64,000 nucleotides of DNA, taken from the NCBI GenBank assembly GCA_016714895.1, contig JADKBV010000001.1:1364001-1428000 (forward strand), in the 5' to 3' direction. The stretch comes from Saprospiraceae bacterium (lineage in GTDB: Bacteria > Bacteroidota > Bacteroidia > Chitinophagales > Saprospiraceae). This document shows, piece after piece, positions 61,348 through 64,000 of this stretch. The first letter of the stretch is position 1; every line of letters begins with the position of its first letter. Made by a program: the position numbers and the translations under genes. The notes under the pieces are model-generated. The model was not told the origin of the DNA and did no database searches. It saw only the letters and a program-made list of their open reading frames with translations.

Positions 61348-62793
61348 CTAATCCATTTTAAAACGGACGGGCATGGTGTATAAAACATCAACTTTTTTTC
61401 CCTGATGTTGTCCGGGGATCCATGTTCCTTCTTTTTCATTCATTTTAAGAAGGGCAGCTATTACCTCTTTTCCAAATGAAGGTGTAGGTTCTTTAAGGAT
61501 TTCGATATTTTGAATTTTCCCTTCTTTGGTGACAATAAATTGAGATACCACGATTCCGTCGGTTGAATCTCGGCGTGCATCTTCAGGATATTTGAGATTT
61601 TCAAATAAAAATTCAAGGAATTTACGACGCGAACAATTTTCTTTTTGTTTGTCATTGGCCAACGATTCACAGCTTTCGTCATAAAATCTGGGCATCTTGT
61701 CTACCGTTTTCATTGCCTGAACTTCGGATTTTGGAGATGGCGGAGGAGGCGGAGGCGGTGGTGGTGGCGCCACACTTCCTTTTACCGGTGGCGGAGGAGG
61801 TGGCGGCGGAGGAGGCGCTACTTCAGTATTTTGTCTTTTTGAAACGTGTTTGTTTTGACCTTTTTTCGGCAGGGAATCCAGTTCATTTTGTATTTCGGAT
61901 GGTAATAACGAAATATTGCCATGAGCAGGAGATGAAAAGGCAAAAGCAAGACCAAGAACTACTGGAATAACCAGTAAATAAATCCATTTTGTTTTTTGCG
62001 GATTTTTGATTTGTGTCATCATGTGAATACGTTTATTGATTTGTGATTGATAAAAGTGATTGGCTAATGAGGTGCTCAGATACAGATTATGGGACTGAAG
62101 TAACAATTGAATGTATTCCTGTACAGGTCTTGAATGAAGCAATTTCCGGTCGACATACCATTCGTGAACTTCCTTTACAGATTTTTTGTAAAAATGCAGG
62201 ATGGGATGAAACCAAAAGAAAATGTGGACCATTTCAAATAGCAGCACATCAAAGGAGTGTTTTTGAGTGATATGTTCCTTTTCATGTGCGATTATGGTGG
62301 ACATGTCTGTATCTTCGGGATTATATTCAGAAATAAAAACATAGTGAAAAAACGAAAAAGGTACATGGACTTTATGGGTTTCCACTAAAGTTATATCTCC
62401 CAACCGGATTTGACGGGAACCTCTAAAAAAACCAAATATTTTTGCCAGACCATATAAAAATCTGAAACCGGCGATACAGGCTCCGCCTATGTAAATGCTG
62501 TACAAATAAGGATAAATATTAAAAACACTTTGTTCACTTCCTACAATGGAAGCTCCAAACGGCGTAATTATAATTTCTTCCATCCTGTATGACCACGGAA
62601 ATTGGTTTAACGTAACCAGATACGATGATAACATCGGGCTGATATAAGGTATAAACAAGGAAAAAAGGATAAAAAAGATAAGCAAAAACCGATTGATATC
62701 AAAAAATGAAAGGCGGGCAAAAATCACCCGATAGGTCAGATAAAGCACCAATAATGAAAGTGAGGATTGCCATAAATAAGATAACATGTCCAT
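61348..62793 (-). CDS. M56 family (BlaR1-like) metallopeptidase with TonB-like C-terminal domain
   Basis: 481 residues. Four membrane helices (about 5-25, 36-56, 92-115 and 272-290) frame a cytoplasmic zinc peptidase with HEKEH (H170, E171, H174). Two runs of ten Pro separated by VKGSVA (about residues 320-350) lead to a C-terminal TonB-like domain (FLEFLFENLKYPEDARRDST, VVSQFIVTKEGKIQNIEIL, MPVRFKMD). In BlaR1/MecR1 the peptidase inactivates the BlaI repressor after a periplasmic signal; here the sensor is replaced by a TonB-like domain, as often in Bacteroidota. It starts directly at the stop of the BlaI gene (TAAATG), so translation is coupled. Confidence 0.9.
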   Translation of the reverse strand: MDMLSYLWQSSLSLLVLYLTYRVIFARLSFFDINRFLLIFFILFSLFIPYISPMLSSYLVTLNQFPWSYRMEEIIITPFGASIVGSEQSVFNIYPYLYSIYIGGACIAGFRFLYGLAKIFGFFRGSRQIRLGDITLVETHKVHVPFSFFHYVFISEYNPEDTDMSTIIAHEKEHITQKHSFDVLLFEMVHIFFWFHPILHFYKKSVKEVHEWYVDRKLLHSRPVQEYIQLLLQSHNLYLSTSLANHFYQSQINKRIHMMTQIKNPQKTKWIYLLVIPVVLGLAFAFSSPAHGNISLLPSEIQNELDSLPKKGQNKHVSKRQNTEVAPPPPPPPPPPVKGSVAPPPPPPPPPPSPKSEVQAMKTVDKMPRFYDESCESLANDKQKENCSRRKFLEFLFENLKYPEDARRDSTDGIVVSQFIVTKEGKIQNIEILKEPTPSFGKEVIAALLKMNEKEGTWIPGQHQGKKVDVLYTMPVRFKMD

Positions 62794-63159
62794 TTATTTT
62801 TCAGGTGATAAAAAAGATTTTTTAATTTTTTCCAACTCTGATAAGGTCAATTCATTTTCCTTAACAAGAAAAGAAACCAATTCATTCGCCGAACCTTCAA
62901 AATACTGACTGACCAATCGTCTTAATGAAAAACGAGAATATTCTTCTTTAGAAATCAAAGGATAATATTCATATGTTTTGCCGTAGGTTTTGTGGTCAAG
63001 AAACCCTTTTTTTTCCAGTATACGTACTATAGAAGACACCGAAGAATGCGGAGGTTTGGGTTCCGGCATGGCATCAATCAGCGCACTGACCAATGAAGGC
63101 CCTAGCTCCCAAAATAGTTGCATGATTTCTTCTTCTGCTCTGGTGAGACGGTTATTCAT
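62794..63159 (-). CDS. BlaI/MecI/CopY family repressor
   Basis: 121 residues. The winged helix is plain: LTRAEEEIMQLFWELGPSLV, then PHSSVSSIVRILEKKGFLDH (recognition helix and wing), YGKTYEYYPLISKEEYSRF, and a C-terminal dimerisation and cleavage region (SANELVSFLVKENELTLSEL). It should repress its own operon until cut by the M56 peptidase encoded next. Two AT-rich dyads directly before the ATG are likely operators. Regulated genes elsewhere are unknown. Confidence 0.93.
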   Translation of the reverse strand: MNNRLTRAEEEIMQLFWELGPSLVSALIDAMPEPKPPHSSVSSIVRILEKKGFLDHKTYGKTYEYYPLISKEEYSRFSLRRLVSQYFEGSANELVSFLVKENELTLSELEKIKKSFLSPEK

Positions 63160-63165
63160 ATGATG

Positions 63166-63194
63166 ATATATTAATATATGTATAAAATTTATAC
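63166..63194. promoter_or_regulatory. Two palindromes before the BlaI gene, candidate operators
   Basis: ATATATTAATATAT (63166-63179) is a perfect 14-base palindrome; GTATAAA-A-TTTATAC (63180-63194) is a perfect dyad with a one-base centre. They lie back to back, 7-35 bases before the ATG. BlaI/MecI sites are dyads ending in TAC/GTA, as the second is. Confidence 0.5.
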
Positions 63195-63212
63195 TGTTTA
63201 ATTTATAAAGTA

Positions 63213-64000
63213 TTATTTAGGTTTACCTTCCATAAATTTTTTCTCCTCCAGATAAGATAACCTGCTTTTTGCCAATTTGATTTTATCTTCATCACCGGAA
63301 GGATATTCAAGAAATTTTTTGTAATATCGGATGGCTTTACTTTTATTTTTATAGGCCGATTCTGCAGCGCCCGCCATATAAAGATACATTTCAGGTTCAA
63401 AATTGTATTCAAGGCTTTTTTCATAGGATTTGATAACCTGCTGATACATGCCTTTGCGACTACTGATCCTTGCCTGACCCTGATAAAAAAGATGCATATT
63501 TTCGGAAATCCCCGCTTTGGCTGCCTCCTGAAAAAAATACATTGCTTCATTAAAATCATTTTTTTTCTCAAAAGCCAATCCGAGGTAAAACAAAGCATAT
63601 TCGTTTTTAGGTTCCTTTTGTAAGGTACGTCTCAGATAAAAAACGGCCTGATCAAAAGAGTCGGTCTGTATGAGGGAGTAACCCAATAAATTATTGTAAG
63701 CCAGCGGCAAATCAGTATTTGCTGCAAGAAATAATAATTGTTTGGCCGCTCCTGAATAATTTTTTTGCCTGTACATTATCCTGGAATTCAGATATGCCAA
63801 ACCAAAGTGCATGGAATCCAGCTGAAGACCTGTTTGAACCAAACTATCTGAACCATTCAAGTTATCCATCTGATACATCATCTCTGCCAATCCCATAATG
63901 GAAGCCAAATCTTCAGGAGCGATCTTTAAAGCTTGCTGATAAGATACAAAAGCCTGTCCCTGTTCATGACCAAGGAGATACAAAGCACCAAGTTTACGAG
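63213..64000 (-). CDS. TPR repeat protein, N-terminus beyond the window
   Basis: 262 codons are visible and the frame stays open to the right edge (RKLGALYLLGHEQGQ before the first possible start), so the protein is longer. It consists of tetratricopeptide repeats, for example AFVSYQQALKIAPEDLASIM, KNDFNEAMYFFQEAAKAGIS, VIKSYEKSLEYNFEPEMYLY and AIRYYKKFLEYPSGDEDK. The end is charged (YLEEKKFMEGKPK). TPR scaffolds bind other proteins; the compartment cannot be judged without the N-terminus. It ends 53 bases before the BlaI gene, on the same strand, with the operator dyads in between, so it is probably a separate transcript. Confidence 0.85.
   Translation of the reverse strand, partial: RKLGALYLLGHEQGQAFVSYQQALKIAPEDLASIMGLAEMMYQMDNLNGSDSLVQTGLQLDSMHFGLAYLNSRIMYRQKNYSGAAKQLLFLAANTDLPLAYNNLLGYSLIQTDSFDQAVFYLRRTLQKEPKNEYALFYLGLAFEKKNDFNEAMYFFQEAAKAGISENMHLFYQGQARISSRKGMYQQVIKSYEKSLEYNFEPEMYLYMAGAAESAYKNKSKAIRYYKKFLEYPSGDEDKIKLAKSRLSYLEEKKFMEGKPK

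Noticed and set aside
61645..61970. Plus-strand Trp/Arg- or Glu/Ala-rich frames opposite the Pro runs
   Set aside because: Low-complexity translation of the proline codons read backwards.
1..64000. tRNA, rRNA, tmRNA, CRISPR or prophage genes
   Set aside because: No cloverleaf, conserved rRNA block, regularly spaced repeats or phage structural genes were noticed by reading; a covariance-model scan would be the decisive test.

Overview
This is an AT-rich chromosomal window from a Bacteroidota bacterium, most likely of the Saprospiraceae kind (inference). The evidence is a type IX secretion set (porU, porV, a porP/sprF-like gene, gldJ), cargo proteins with the C-terminal T9SS sorting domain, an HmuY/HmuR haem pair, and promoters that fit the Bacteroidota pattern TTTG-N~19-TAnnTTTG rather than -35/-10 boxes. 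I saw no rRNA, tRNA, CRISPR array, prophage or transposase.

Layout. 1-8 kb (minus strand): a partial exported protein, a 1332-residue T9SS beta-helix cargo protein and a VPS10/BNR propeller protein. 8-11.2 kb: small accessory genes (zinc ribbon, CYTH, GNAT, methyltransferase), with two direct 208-bp repeats around the zinc-ribbon gene. 11.4-21.5 kb: a TonB receptor, then two tandem DUF4331 genes and a TPR lipoprotein. These last three are divergent from an ECF sigma/anti-sigma pair (21.9-23.2 kb) that may control them. 23.2-25.7 kb: a second run of small accessory genes, one of them decayed. 26-29.7 kb: a P-type cation ATPase and an AI-2E family permease.

30-38.7 kb (plus strand): a 2OG-Fe(II) oxygenase, then a SulP anion transporter, a fused four-cluster ferredoxin/NrfD protein and a molybdopterin oxidoreductase without export signals. 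Together these look like a cytoplasm-facing Mo complex that may oxidise sulfite and feed electrons to quinone. A PASTA protein and a rhodanese follow. 38.8-46.4 kb: housekeeping genes (metF, rpoN, aminopeptidase P, rhomboid protease, SPFH protein). 46.5-57.3 kb: the T9SS block porV-porU, porP, gldJ, then murF and a flavoprotein. 57.4-64 kb: a RelE/ParE module whose toxin carries an in-frame stop, the haem genes hmuY/hmuR with hmuR frameshifted, a BlaI-M56 metalloprotease pair whose protease carries a TonB-like tail, and a partial TPR protein.

The points most worth checking are: two single-base A-run contractions that break conserved genes (second DUF4331 gene, hmuR); the stop in the toxin next to an intact antitoxin; the ECF sigma gene whose conserved N-terminus has no ATG; a near-identical patch shared by the two DUF4331 genes; the SulP/Fe-S-NrfD/Mo operon with a GTA-N8-TAC dyad upstream; and the repeats around the accessory genes.
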